A DNA stretch of 45,623 nucleotides from JANLSO01 sp031362405 (GTDB lineage: Bacteria > Actinomycetota > Thermoleophilia > Miltoncostaeales > Miltoncostaeaceae). Made by a program: the position numbers and the translations under genes. Positions 34,381 through 42,900 of the stretch are shown piece by piece (position 1 is the stretch's first letter; every line of letters begins with the position of its first letter). Location of the stretch: contig JANLSO010000069.1 of NCBI GenBank assembly GCA_031362405.1, positions 1 to 45,623 of the forward strand, given 5' to 3'. The notes beneath the pieces are model-generated. The model saw nothing but the letters and a program-made list of their open reading frames with translations, did no database searches and was not told where the DNA came from.

Positions 34381-34557
34381 GTGGGCATTGAAGACATGGT
34401 CAACAAGGCCAAGAACATGGCGGAAGGCGCTGTGGACAAAGCCAAGGACATCGCTGCTGAGGTCAAGGAAGACGCCATGCAGGTGAAGGACATCGCGCAG
34501 GGCGAGGGCAGCCTGAAAGACAAGGCCAAGGCCTCGGTCGACGCCGTCAAGGACTGA
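34381..34557 (+). CDS. Small CsbD-like / Rv0909-like helical protein
   Basis: A 58-residue reading frame from GTG 34381 with a good CGGAGG six bases upstream, ending at TGA 34555-34557. It is almost entirely charged amphipathic helix: DMVNKAKNMAEGAVDKAKDIA, then EVKEDAMQVKDI and GSLKDKAKASVDAVKD. The K-A-K-D and KAKA spacing and length recall CsbD stress proteins and the small Rv0909-type antitoxin family. No toxin gene is adjacent, which favours a general-stress role (inference). Lysine content is unusually high for this GC-rich genome. Confidence 0.75.
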   Translation: MGIEDMVNKAKNMAEGAVDKAKDIAAEVKEDAMQVKDIAQGEGSLKDKAKASVDAVKD

Positions 34558-34640
34558 CACTGATCGCTGATCCCGCTTCCGGGTCGCCAGTAGGGCGGCC
34601 GCGGGGGCCGGGGTCGTCGACATCATGGGCGCAGCCTGCG

Positions 34641-36158
34641 GTGGTCGCGGCCGCCGCGCTGTTCGCGATCGTCTACGCACAGCTGTCGCTGTTGCGCTAC
34701 GAGGCCTTCTGGCAGGCCCGTTTCGACGTCGGCAACATGGTGCAAGCCGTGTGGTCGACCGCTCACGGCGACTTCCTGACGAGCACCGACTCCACTGGCG
34801 AGCAGATCTCACGCCTTGCCGGTCACGTCGACCCGTTGCTCGCCCTCTTTGCACCCCTGTGGTGGCTCTGGCCCGATCCGCGGATGCTTCTCGTCGCACA
34901 AGCCGTGATCGTGGCGACAGGAGCGCTTCCTGCCTTCTGGCTGGGGCGCAGGTGGCTGGGCGACGATCGCCTCGCGCTCGCCGGCGCCGGGCTCTACCTG
35001 CTGCATCCCGCGCTCGGGTGGGCCACGGTGACCGAGTTCCACCCCGTCACGCTCGCCGCACCGCTGCTTCTTTTCTGTATCTGGGCGGCCGTCTGCGAGC
35101 ACGACGTCGCGCTGGCGGTGGCGGCTGCCTTCGCGATCGGGTCCAAGGAGCAGGTGGGCCTGGCGGTGGCCGTCCTCGGAATCTGGATGGTGTTCGCGCT
35201 CGGTCGCCGACGCGCGGGGGCGATCCTCACCGCGGTTTCTCTGGTGTGGGTGGCGCTTTCGGTGCTGGTGATCACCCCCCACTTCAATGCGGGCAGCGCG
35301 AGCGTGTTCGTCGGCAGCCGCTACGGGGAGTTCGGCGACACCCCGTTCCAGGTGCTGCGCGGCATCATCACGCGCCCCGATTTACTCATCGACACATTGT
35401 CGCGCTCCGATCGGATCTCCTACGTACTCGCACTGGCCCTGCCGTTGGCGGGTCTGTCGGTGCTGTCGCCCCTGACGATCGCCGCCATACCGGACCTCCT
35501 GCTGAACCTGCTCTCGAGCCGGCCCGAGCAGCATCAGGTCGAGTACCACTACGTCGCGGTGATCGTGCCGTTTCTCGTCGCCGGGGCGATCGACGGTCTC
35601 GCGCGTCTTCGTCGAGCCCGGCGCCCGAAGATCCTCGTTCGGATGCTCGCCCGGCCGGGGCCGCTTGCGCTGGGGCTGCTCGTGGTCGTGCTTGCCGGTG
35701 GCTGGCGGCTCGGCCCGTTGCCGGTTTGGGCGAACGTTCCTGGAGGACGCGAGTGGCGCAACAACGAGTACCGCGTCGACGACCACGCGCGCGTCCTGGC
35801 GCAGGCCGTTGCCCTGGTCCCGACTGACCCCGAGGTCTCCGTTTCGGCCACCAACCACGTCGGCGCTCACCTTTCGGCGCGGCGGAGGATCTTCGCGTTC
35901 CCGACGGTGAAAGAGGCGCAGTGGGTGGTCGTCGACCGACTGCGCCCGGAAACCATCAACGAGGTCACCGACGCCGACCTCGACCGAGCGCTTGCGGAAA
36001 TCGCCCGCCGCCCCGACATGGAGCTGGTCTTCTACTCCGACCGCGTCTGGGTGTTTCGACGCGGCCAGACCGCCACCAACAACGCCAGGAGAAGTACGTT
36101 CCGGGCGATGAGAACAGCCGTCGGCGCGGCCGCGAGCTCATCGGTGAGCGCCCGATAG
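34641..36158 (+). CDS. DUF2079 multi-pass membrane protein
   Basis: A protein of at least 505 residues with about ten membrane helices and the DUF2079 signatures: FDVGNMVQAVWSTAHGDFL, HVDPLLALFAPLWWLWPDP, TEFHPVTLAAPLLLF, GSKEQVGLAVAV and a late PDLLLNLLS. The family resembles GT-C glycosyltransferases, with acidic residues in the first external loop, and probably handles polyprenyl-linked sugars, though no reaction is established. In-frame sequence continues upstream to 34560 (DPASGSPVGRPRGPG), so the start could be an earlier CTG; GTG 34641 lies within the first helix. Its last 127 bases overlap the 3' end of the minus-strand GT87 gene. The C-terminal 40 residues past VWVFRRG look non-conserved. 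Confidence 0.85.
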   Translation: MVAAAALFAIVYAQLSLLRYEAFWQARFDVGNMVQAVWSTAHGDFLTSTDSTGEQISRLAGHVDPLLALFAPLWWLWPDPRMLLVAQAVIVATGALPAFWLGRRWLGDDRLALAGAGLYLLHPALGWATVTEFHPVTLAAPLLLFCIWAAVCEHDVALAVAAAFAIGSKEQVGLAVAVLGIWMVFALGRRRAGAILTAVSLVWVALSVLVITPHFNAGSASVFVGSRYGEFGDTPFQVLRGIITRPDLLIDTLSRSDRISYVLALALPLAGLSVLSPLTIAAIPDLLLNLLSSRPEQHQVEYHYVAVIVPFLVAGAIDGLARLRRARRPKILVRMLARPGPLALGLLVVVLAGGWRLGPLPVWANVPGGREWRNNEYRVDDHARVLAQAVALVPTDPEVSVSATNHVGAHLSARRRIFAFPTVKEAQWVVVDRLRPETINEVTDADLDRALAEIARRPDMELVFYSDRVWVFRRGQTATNNARRSTFRAMRTAVGAAASSSVSAR

Positions 36159-37237
36159 CTTGTCGGGAAGATCACCTGCGAGGCGATCATGGCCACCGCG
36201 AGCAGGCCGGCGCTGATGTGGCCGCGTCGGCCCCCGACCAACGCGACAAGCGGCAGCAGCCAGACCAGGTACTGGGGCGACAGCACCTTGCCCGTGGCAA
36301 TCAGGGCGACGAGCGTGGTGCTGATTCCCTGCAGGGCGAGCAGTCGCGTGCCGACCTCGACACCGAGCGCGCGGTACAGCGAACGCGCCACGAGAACCAG
36401 CAGCACGAGGCCCGCGGCACTCGAGAGCACGGCCATCGCATCAGGCAGCGTTCCGATGAGGTTGTCGCTGCCGTAGCTCGACACATGGCGAAGAGGCACT
36501 CCGGCGAGGTTGTGCGCGCCGAGCAGCAGGCTCGATCCGAGCGACTCGATCTGAAGGGGTCGATCGAGGTGGTAGGCCACCATCTGCCACGCCCCACGCG
36601 GTGAGGCGATCACGAACGGCGCGACGCCGAGCACGATGGTGGCAATGCTCGCGACCCAACCCCCGCGTGCCCCGCGCCCCGCGGACCAGCGTCGGTGCAT
36701 GAGTACCAGCATGGGGATCACCGCCAACGGCACGAGCTTCACCAGCACAGCGACCGCCACGAGAACCCAGACCGCGCGCCACCGATCGGTGGCGACGGCG
36801 TAGGCGATCCAGGCCAGCAGCGCCGCGACGGCCAGGTCGTAGCGCGTCTGCATCAGCGGCCCCAACATGATCGGCGCCAGGGCGATCAGAGCCAACGCCA
36901 GGCCCGTGCTGCGGCGGTCGAGCCCGAGCGCACGTGCCGTGGCGTCGGCGCCGGTGAGCGTCGCCAGAAGGCACCCCAGCATGACCACCGAGAACCCCAG
37001 TGCATAGCCGCCGGGGACGATTCCGGCCAGCACGAACAGGCCCGCGGCCAGGGGTGGGTACTCGAGTCGGAAGTCGGCGTAGGGGAACTCCCCGAGCGCG
37101 ATCAACCGCGAGGTGTGCTCGTAAACGGGTAGGTCGCCGAGGTTGTGGTCGGAGGTCAGCAGGAACTGCGCCACCCAGACGCCGATCGCCACGACCATGG
37201 CGACGACCAGAAGATCATGACGACGCAACGTGGTCAT
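36032..37237 (-). CDS. GT87-family (DUF2029) polyprenyl-phosphate glycosyltransferase
   Basis: A 401-residue integral membrane protein with about ten helices and the GT-C/GT87 pattern: an Asp in the first external loop (GDLPVYEHTSRLIALGEFPYADF), the EYPPLA motif (59-64), KLVPLAVIPML and KVLSPQYLVWLLPL. Relatives are mannosyltransferases that use polyprenyl-phosphate mannose to build lipomannan-type glycans or glycolipids. The donor sugar here is unknown. The ATG overlaps the TGA of the lipoprotein gene (ATGA), so the two are translated together. It converges with, and overlaps, the DUF2079 gene by 127 bases. Confidence 0.85.
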   Translation of the reverse strand: MTTLRRHDLLVVAMVVAIGVWVAQFLLTSDHNLGDLPVYEHTSRLIALGEFPYADFRLEYPPLAAGLFVLAGIVPGGYALGFSVVMLGCLLATLTGADATARALGLDRRSTGLALALIALAPIMLGPLMQTRYDLAVAALLAWIAYAVATDRWRAVWVLVAVAVLVKLVPLAVIPMLVLMHRRWSAGRGARGGWVASIATIVLGVAPFVIASPRGAWQMVAYHLDRPLQIESLGSSLLLGAHNLAGVPLRHVSSYGSDNLIGTLPDAMAVLSSAAGLVLLVLVARSLYRALGVEVGTRLLALQGISTTLVALIATGKVLSPQYLVWLLPLVALVGGRRGHISAGLLAVAMIASQVIFPTSYRALTDELAAAPTAVLIARNVLLLALLVAVWPRRNTQTRSE

Positions 37238-38574
37238 CGGGAGCGCAGGATCCGCGCCTCGATCGAGCCCTGGTTACTGCCCGCCCAGACCAGCAGCGTC
37301 TTGCCCTGGCCCAGAGGCGCCACCTCGGGGCTGGCGATCTCCTGCCCAATTTGGCTCAGGAGGCGGCATGACCGCCACGCCCCGTCAGCGCCAGAGGTCT
37401 GCGAGCGCAGGCCGAGCCTCTGCCCGTCGAGGTCTTCCCAGACTGCCGTACCGGTCCCCGCTACGGTGATGCTCGCCGTGGGCCACCCCGATTCATCCGA
37501 GCCCGACAGGGCCACCGGGGACGTCCATGTTCCATCGTCGCGGCGAAGGCTCGCTCGCGCCCGGTCACGGCCGTCGGCGCGTTCGGCCCAGACAACCACG
37601 CCGCGGCCATCGCGACCGAGCGCCGCGCGCGGGCCGGTTGTCTGTGGGCCCGGCGGTCGCGGAATGCCGCGGGGCCGGTTGGCGAGCTCACTCAGCGTGA
37701 CGGCCGGTGTCCAGTTGCCGGTACTCGTCACGCTGGCCTGAATCGACTGGCCACGTTCGCCGACGTCGAGCCGCCAGGTGGCCAGCAGACCTCCATCGGT
37801 CGCGGCGACCAGATTGATCTCGCTGGAGCGACCCTCCGGTGCCGAGAGGGTGACCGGCAATGACCACCCGGCCCCGCTCGCGTGCGCTGTGCGCACGTGG
37901 CGGGGGGTCCCGTCTGACTCCAGCCACACCAGCGTTTCTCGACCATTCACCAGGGCCATCTCGACGGCCTCGACGCCTCGGCTCGCCACCGTGACCGTCT
38001 CTGCGGTGCTCCATGTGCCACCGACGGGGCGCCGCGCGATCGTGACGGCTCCGTCGAGGTCGCTGCGCCAGACGATGCTGGCCGCGCCGTCGTCGGAGAC
38101 TGCGACGCGGGGTCGCAGCGGGGCGCCGACGTCACTGGTGCCCACGACGCGTGGTCGACTCCACACTCCGGCAGCGTTGCGTTCGGCGACGACCACCGTG
38201 CGCACCCCGTCATCGTCGCGGCCGTCCCACACAACGGCGGCGCGGCCGGCCGAGTCGATGGCGACGCGTGGCTCGGCCGCCGCGGGTTCGGAGATCCGCG
38301 CGATAGGTCCCCAATCGCCGCCGGGGCGCAGCACACGGGCCTCCAAGGGCCCGCCGGTGACCGATTCCCAGACCGCGATGCCGTAGCCCGAAGGGGAGGA
38401 GCTCACCCGAGGTGCCCGCCGCTCGGATGCCGCGAGCACGGTCGGTGGCGCACCGACCGGTGGGCACGTGGCCGCCGTCGGAGCGTCGTCTGCGCATCCC
38501 CCAACCGCGACCGCAAGGCCGGCTGCGGCAAGCGCGATCCCCGTGCGGCGGGCGGTGCGAGAGGTCAGGGTCAC
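37234..38574 (-). CDS. Lipoprotein with repeated beta-propeller-like blades
   Basis: A 446-residue exported lipoprotein: basic start, hydrophobic segment and lipobox with C27 (LAVAVGGC). The rest is built from about eight repeats of roughly 45-50 residues, each with a short strand ending in VW followed by an acidic or polar turn (IAVWES, AVVWDG, SIVWRSD, TLVWLES, VVVWAE, TAVWED, LLVWAG), as expected for a beta-propeller. I choose GTG 38574 because it places the signal sequence at the N-terminus; the frame extends upstream to 39195 only as the shadow of the DnaJ gene. Function unknown. It is translationally coupled to the GT87 enzyme, suggesting a surface-glycan role (inference). Confidence 0.8.
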   Translation of the reverse strand: MTLTSRTARRTGIALAAAGLAVAVGGCADDAPTAATCPPVGAPPTVLAASERRAPRVSSSPSGYGIAVWESVTGGPLEARVLRPGGDWGPIARISEPAAAEPRVAIDSAGRAAVVWDGRDDDGVRTVVVAERNAAGVWSRPRVVGTSDVGAPLRPRVAVSDDGAASIVWRSDLDGAVTIARRPVGGTWSTAETVTVASRGVEAVEMALVNGRETLVWLESDGTPRHVRTAHASGAGWSLPVTLSAPEGRSSEINLVAATDGGLLATWRLDVGERGQSIQASVTSTGNWTPAVTLSELANRPRGIPRPPGPQTTGPRAALGRDGRGVVVWAERADGRDRARASLRRDDGTWTSPVALSGSDESGWPTASITVAGTGTAVWEDLDGQRLGLRSQTSGADGAWRSCRLLSQIGQEIASPEVAPLGQGKTLLVWAGSNQGSIEARILRSR

Positions 38575-38619
38575 GGCGGCCGCCGACGCTACCACGGGCC
38601 GGGAGTAACCTCCGTCGAG

Positions 38620-39231
38620 GTGCCCACGCCCGACCACTACGCCGCCCTCGGCGTCTCCCGCGACGCGTCGCCCGAGGAAGTCCGCGAGGCCTGGCGATTC
38701 GCCCTTGTCGCGTTCCACCCCGATCGCTTCCGCGACGACGGCCAGCGCGATCACGCCGAGCGGATGGCCAAGCGGGTCAACGGGGCGTGGCAGGTGCTCG
38801 GCGACGCGACGTCCCGGGCACGCTATGACCGGCGCCTCGACGCGGCGACCGATTCCGGCCCCGAGCCCGCGGCGGCGGTGATGCGCGAGATTCCCTGCCC
38901 GAGCTGCGCCTCGCTCGCCGCGGTCGCCGACCAGGGCGGGCGGGTCGTCTCCATGAAGTGCCCCTCCTGCGGGCAGCAGTTCTCCGCCGCGGTGGGGGCG
39001 GTACTCGCCGGGCGCCCCCAGCTCGACTACCGCTTCCTGGGGGCTCGTCATCTGCTGCGCCTTGTCGCGGCCGGCGGTGAGGAGATGTCGGTGACGGCGC
39101 GCCGTCTTCCCAAAGAGCTCGCGCTGACCGACGGGGAGATCGTCTCGGTGGTGCTGCATCCGCTGCGCGGCAGCGCTGTCTACGTCATCACGCACGCGCG
39201 CATGACCGACCTCGGCTGGAAGGTCGGGTAG
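38620..39231 (+). CDS. J-domain protein with zinc ribbon
   Basis: A 203-residue protein. The N-terminal J domain (1-70) has DHYAALGVSRDAS and the H33-P34-D35 motif that stimulates DnaK-type ATPases, followed by the LGDATSRARYDRRLD end. A zinc ribbon follows with C92/C95 and C113/C116 (CPSC pairs), then a C-terminal beta-rich domain of about 80 residues without a known match. It lacks the G/F region and substrate-binding domain of true DnaJ, so it is a specialised co-chaperone. GTG start at 38620, divergent from the lipoprotein gene with 45 bases between, which must hold both promoters. Confidence 0.88.
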   Translation: MPTPDHYAALGVSRDASPEEVREAWRFALVAFHPDRFRDDGQRDHAERMAKRVNGAWQVLGDATSRARYDRRLDAATDSGPEPAAAVMREIPCPSCASLAAVADQGGRVVSMKCPSCGQQFSAAVGAVLAGRPQLDYRFLGARHLLRLVAAGGEEMSVTARRLPKELALTDGEIVSVVLHPLRGSAVYVITHARMTDLGWKVG

Positions 39232-39271
39232 GTGGCTATCCTGCGGCCCCGCCGTACGTCAGGAAGACCTC

Positions 39272-40027
39272 GTGCCTGATCTGCCATCAACCGAGCCGCC
39301 CGTAGGCCCTGCCCCGATGATCGGCGTGTGCGCCCCCATGGAGCGTGCGCGATGGGCCGTATGGGACCAGCCGGCGACCGTCGTGGCGGCGAACTACCTC
39401 GAAGCCGTGTGGCGCGCCGGTGGCCTGACCCTCGTGATCCCGCCCGATCCGCGCCTGGTCACCGACCCCGATGCGATCCTCGACCGGATCGACGGGCTGA
39501 TGCTCATCGGCGGCTCCGACGTCGACGCCGCCCTCTACGGCCAGAAGTCGCACCCTGAGGCCGAAGCACCGATGCGCGAACGCGACGCGGTCGAGATCGC
39601 TCTCACCCGGGGCGCCATCGCCCGTCGGATGCCGGTGCTCGGGATCTGCCGCGGCATCCAGGTCATCAACGTCGCGGCGGGGGGAACGCTCTGGCAGCAC
39701 CTTCCCGACCTCCTGGGCACCACCGATCATCGGCGCACCAAGGGCACCTTCGTCGGGAACGAGCACCGGGTCGACCTTGTCGAGGGCTCACTGGCCGCGC
39801 GTGCCATCGGGGAGACCTCCCACCGCGTGTTCTCGCACCATCACCAGTCGGTGCGCGATGTCGGTGCGGGCCTCGTGGTGACCGGCCGCGCACCGACCGA
39901 CGAAACGATCGAGGTGTTGGAAGCCGAGGGTGGAGACGGCTACCTGCTCGCCGTCCAGTGGCACCCGGAGGCTGATCCCAAGAGCCCGGTGATCCCCAGC
40001 CTGGTCGAGGCCTCCCGCCGGGGCTGA
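39272..40027 (+). CDS. Peptidase C26 / gamma-glutamyl hydrolase-type amidotransferase
   Basis: A 251-residue class I glutamine-amidotransferase-fold enzyme. The nucleophile is C126 in VLGICRGIQ and the other triad members are H231 and E233 in VQWHPE. DGLMLIGGSDVD and SHHHQSVRD are typical of the PuuD/C26 group, which hydrolyses gamma-glutamyl amides such as gamma-glutamyl-GABA. No other putrescine- or polyamine-degradation genes are nearby, so the substrate is open. The GTG start at 39272 follows AGGAAG about nine bases upstream, and it lies 40 bases after the J-domain gene, possibly in one transcript. Confidence 0.9.
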   Translation: MPDLPSTEPPVGPAPMIGVCAPMERARWAVWDQPATVVAANYLEAVWRAGGLTLVIPPDPRLVTDPDAILDRIDGLMLIGGSDVDAALYGQKSHPEAEAPMRERDAVEIALTRGAIARRMPVLGICRGIQVINVAAGGTLWQHLPDLLGTTDHRRTKGTFVGNEHRVDLVEGSLAARAIGETSHRVFSHHHQSVRDVGAGLVVTGRAPTDETIEVLEAEGGDGYLLAVQWHPEADPKSPVIPSLVEASRRG

Positions 40028-40195
40028 CGGCTCGCTGCTCGCGGTACACCGCGGTCGAATCGAATCTCACGGAACCGATGCCCTCCTTCTGGGCTTATGG
40101 CGGTTGCCGTCGGCGTTGTTCGGTGGTCCAGGTGGCAAAGAGACCTGCGTGCCTGGTGCGCGCAACCACGATCCATTCGGCCACGCGTAAGGCTG

Positions 40196-40231
40196 CGTGC
40201 ACAGATTGGTGCAGGCACCAATCTGTGCACG
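40196..40231. repeat. Palindrome B (ATTGGTGC core), 17-bp perfect arms
   Basis: CGTGCACAGATTGGTGC (40196-40212), AG, GCACCAATCTGTGCACG (40215-40231). It has the same core as palindrome A at 34138-34170 (GATTGGTGC...GCACCAAT) but different outer arms, and lies in the intergenic gap 40028-40296. The rest of that gap shows nothing else I can name. Confidence 0.85.
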
Positions 40232-40296
40232 GGCGCTCCCCGGAGACCGACCCGGGCCGCTGGCCACTGCGGGAGCTCTCCATGTAACGTGCCCCA

Positions 40297-41766
40297 GTGC
40301 GCAGGATTCGACAATTTTTGGCGATCGCGGCCAGCGCCGGTGTGATGAGTGTTGTGGCGGCGAGTGCGGCGTCCGCCGGCCCGGCGTGCCCGGCGTCCGC
40401 CGAGGGCGACGCGCCCTTGGCAGCCACGGCGATTCCGGCGAAACGGTCGGCGATTACCCTCCGGTTCTCGGCGTCCCGCCCCGCCTGCGTCACGCTTGCG
40501 CGCCTTCCGAGGAATGGGATTCGCGTTGCGTCACGCGCCAACGGAATCGTGCGGATCGACGGTCCTGATGGTCTGCGAGTGCGGGTGAGTGCGCCGGATC
40601 GGCGCGTCGCGGTCGGCGTGAACGCGGCATCCGATCGGCTCACCATCGCCTGGGGCCGGCGGCGGATCACGTGGATGGTGCGACTGCGGCGTGAGCCGAC
40701 CCTCTTTGTGCGGCGCGGCTCCACGGTGGTGACCACGCCGCCGCCCACCGCCGAGGGCTCGTCGCCGGCGAATTTGCCGACCTCCTCCGGCGGATCCCCC
40801 GCGCCGGGAGTGAGCCCGCATCCAACGCCGACTCCGACACCCACGCCGCGACCGACCCCGACCCCACCACCACCCGCGGATCCTCCTGCGGCACCGCGGC
40901 CGGATGCCATGTTCGCGCCCGGCAGCGTCTGGAACACACGCCTCGCCGCAGACGCCCCACTCGATCCGGCCAGCGCCGAGGTCTTGGCCGACTTCCGCGA
41001 GCAGATGACCCGCTACCTGCCGTGGATGAACACCACCAAGTACAGCGTCCCGGTCTACGTCGTGCCGGCAAACCAGGCGACGACCCGGGTGCGCGACGCC
41101 GACGACGGTGAGCTGAACCGGGCCATTCCGTACGCGTGGGGCGATGTTCCGCTGCCGGCCCGCGCCGCAGCCGCCGGGCCCGCCGGGGGCGATGGCCACC
41201 TCGTGATCTGGCAGCCCTCGAGCGACACGATGTGGGAGTTCTACCGCTTCTCCCGCACATCCACCGGGCCCCAGGCGTACCACGGCGCACGTATCTCCGG
41301 CGTGTCGACCAACCCCGGATCGCTGCCGAGCCCCTGGGGCGCGACGGCCAGCGGGATCCCCCTCGCCGCGGGCCTCGTGACCGCACGCGACATCGAGCGC
41401 GGCCGTATCGACCACGCCCTCGCGATAGGAGTCCCTGAAATGCGTCGGGGAATCTTTCGGGCCCCCGCGACTCGCACCGACGGCTACGTCGAACGCGCCA
41501 CCGCCCCGATGATGGGCTCGCGTCTACGGCTCGACCCGACGCTCGACGTCGATGCCCTCGGCCTGACCCCTCTGGCGAGAATGCTGGCCCACGCGGCCCA
41601 GGACTACGGCCTCGTAATGCGCGACACATCCGGCGCGGTCGTCTTCTACGGAGAAGACCCGCTGTCGATCGGGCGTGATCCGTTCGTCGCGCCGCTGAAC
41701 GGTGTCGAGCTGCGTGTTGCGCTCGGCGCCTTCCCGTGGGATCGCCTACAGCTCATCGGGCAGTGA
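40297..41766 (+). CDS. Secreted protein of a conserved actinobacterial type, function unknown
   Basis: A 489-residue exported protein. A signal peptide ends near residue 28 (MSVVAASAASAG). A first domain of about 120 residues is beta-rich, then a Pro/Thr linker (PTPTPTP type, about 160-205), then a large C-terminal domain beginning FAPGSVWNTRLAADAPLDP. That domain contains YSVPVYVVPANQ, GHLVIWQPSSDTMWEFYR, GATASGIPLAAGLV, IDHALAIGVPE, RLDPTLDVDAL and FPWDRLQL, a pattern I associate with secreted actinobacterial proteins near glycan-active enzymes, but I cannot name a reaction. The His in IDHALA and the Glu/Asp-rich region could be catalytic. GTG start at 40297 is preceded by CATGTAACG rather than a clear ribosome-binding site. 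Confidence 0.75.
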   Translation: MRRIRQFLAIAASAGVMSVVAASAASAGPACPASAEGDAPLAATAIPAKRSAITLRFSASRPACVTLARLPRNGIRVASRANGIVRIDGPDGLRVRVSAPDRRVAVGVNAASDRLTIAWGRRRITWMVRLRREPTLFVRRGSTVVTTPPPTAEGSSPANLPTSSGGSPAPGVSPHPTPTPTPTPRPTPTPPPPADPPAAPRPDAMFAPGSVWNTRLAADAPLDPASAEVLADFREQMTRYLPWMNTTKYSVPVYVVPANQATTRVRDADDGELNRAIPYAWGDVPLPARAAAAGPAGGDGHLVIWQPSSDTMWEFYRFSRTSTGPQAYHGARISGVSTNPGSLPSPWGATASGIPLAAGLVTARDIERGRIDHALAIGVPEMRRGIFRAPATRTDGYVERATAPMMGSRLRLDPTLDVDALGLTPLARMLAHAAQDYGLVMRDTSGAVVFYGEDPLSIGRDPFVAPLNGVELRVALGAFPWDRLQLIGQ

Positions 41767-42048
41767 TCGGCGGCGAGTCGGGGAGGGGACGGACCCCGAC
41801 CCGCACGCGGATCGACTGCGCGGGGCGATGGGGATGACCAGGTAGGCAGTGCACTCCTCCCCAGCCCCGCAGCTGCATGGTGGCCCAAGGTGCCGGGCTC
41901 ACTCGTTGGCCCCATGGCGGAAGATTCCCGGGCTGATCTGCTCCTGATGGCGATCATGCGATGTGCAGCGTCGCCGCCGCGGCGGGGGTCGTCGATGCGA
42001 TCGGCGTGAGAGAATCGCGCCGCCACCCACCTTGAGGAGGTTCCATCC
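41767..42048. other. 282 bases with no recognisable gene
   Basis: No convincing frame on either strand and no strong hairpin. The last 20 bases hold the ribosome-binding site GAGGAGG for the AIM24 gene. Confidence 0.5.
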
Positions 42049-42726
42049 GTGGACATCCAGATCCGCCATTCCCCGAGTTTTGCCGTCGCCCGCTGCACGC
42101 TTTCCCGTGGTGAACGCGTACGCGCCGAGAGCGGCAGCATGATGGCCACCTCCGCCGGCGTGGAGGTCGACGCCAAGATGGAAGGCGGCGTGATGAAGTC
42201 GCTGAAGCGCGGTGTGCTCGGCGGCGAGTCACTTTTCATCACGAGCTTCACGGCTCCTCGCGACGGGGGCTGGGTCGATGTCGCGGCGAACCTGCCGGGT
42301 GATCTCGTCGTGCAGGAGGTCACGTCTGAGCGCGCCTTCTTCATCCAGCGCGGCTCGTACCTGTGTTCCGAAGACGGCGTCGAGATCGACACGAAGTGGG
42401 GCGGCTTTCGCAACCTCGTCGGCGGCGAGGGCGGTTTCGTTATTCGCGCCGGTGGATCGGGGACGGTCCTGCTGTCGGCCTATGGGGCGATCGATCGCAT
42501 CTCACTGGCGCCCGGCGAGAACATCGTCGTCGATTCGGGGCACATGGTGGCCTACGACGAGACCGTCCAATCGAACCTGCGGCGAATCTCGAGCACGATG
42601 AAGTCGCTGAAAAGCGGTGAGGGGTTCGTGTTCGACTTCACCGGGCCCGGCGACGTGATGGTGCAGTCGCGCAACCCCGGGGCGCTGCTCACATGGATCT
42701 CTACCGGGATCGGCGCACGCTCATAG
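42049..42726 (+). CDS. AIM24-family protein (TIGR00266)
   Basis: A 225-residue single-domain protein of the AIM24 family, which folds as a beta-helix-like barrel related to tryptophan-RNA-binding proteins. Typical stretches: FAVARCTLSRGERVRAESGSM, KRGVLGGESLF, NLPGDLVVQEV, GGFRNLVGGEGGF, YGAIDRISLAPGE and VDSGHMVAYDE. Bacterial function is undefined; the mitochondrial namesake affects membrane organisation. The start GTG 42049 follows a strong GAGGAGG. A hairpin terminator follows. Confidence 0.88.
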   Translation: MDIQIRHSPSFAVARCTLSRGERVRAESGSMMATSAGVEVDAKMEGGVMKSLKRGVLGGESLFITSFTAPRDGGWVDVAANLPGDLVVQEVTSERAFFIQRGSYLCSEDGVEIDTKWGGFRNLVGGEGGFVIRAGGSGTVLLSAYGAIDRISLAPGENIVVDSGHMVAYDETVQSNLRRISSTMKSLKSGEGFVFDFTGPGDVMVQSRNPGALLTWISTGIGARS

Positions 42727-42733
42727 TCTGACT

Positions 42734-42763
42734 CGGCCGGGCGCGGCTCCTCACGCCCGGCCG
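42734..42763 (+). terminator. Terminator after the AIM24 gene
   Basis: CGGCCGGGCG (42734-42743) and CGCCCGGCCG (42754-42763), a perfect 10-bp stem followed by TTTGT, seven bases after the stop. Confidence 0.75.
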
Positions 42764-42900
42764 TTTGTGCGCTCGTACAAGAGGCGGCTGTGCGACTTCG
42801 CCGCCGGGCCAAAGATCGCGTTTCGACCCGTGCCTACGCTCGTCGGGATGATTTCAGGGCCCCGCACATGGGCCGAATACCATTCTCTCGAGGAGCACAG

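Noticed and set aside
40047..40070. GGTCGAATCGAATC as a tRNA T-arm
   Set aside because: No acceptor stem or anticodon arm can be drawn around it; I found no tRNA in the window.
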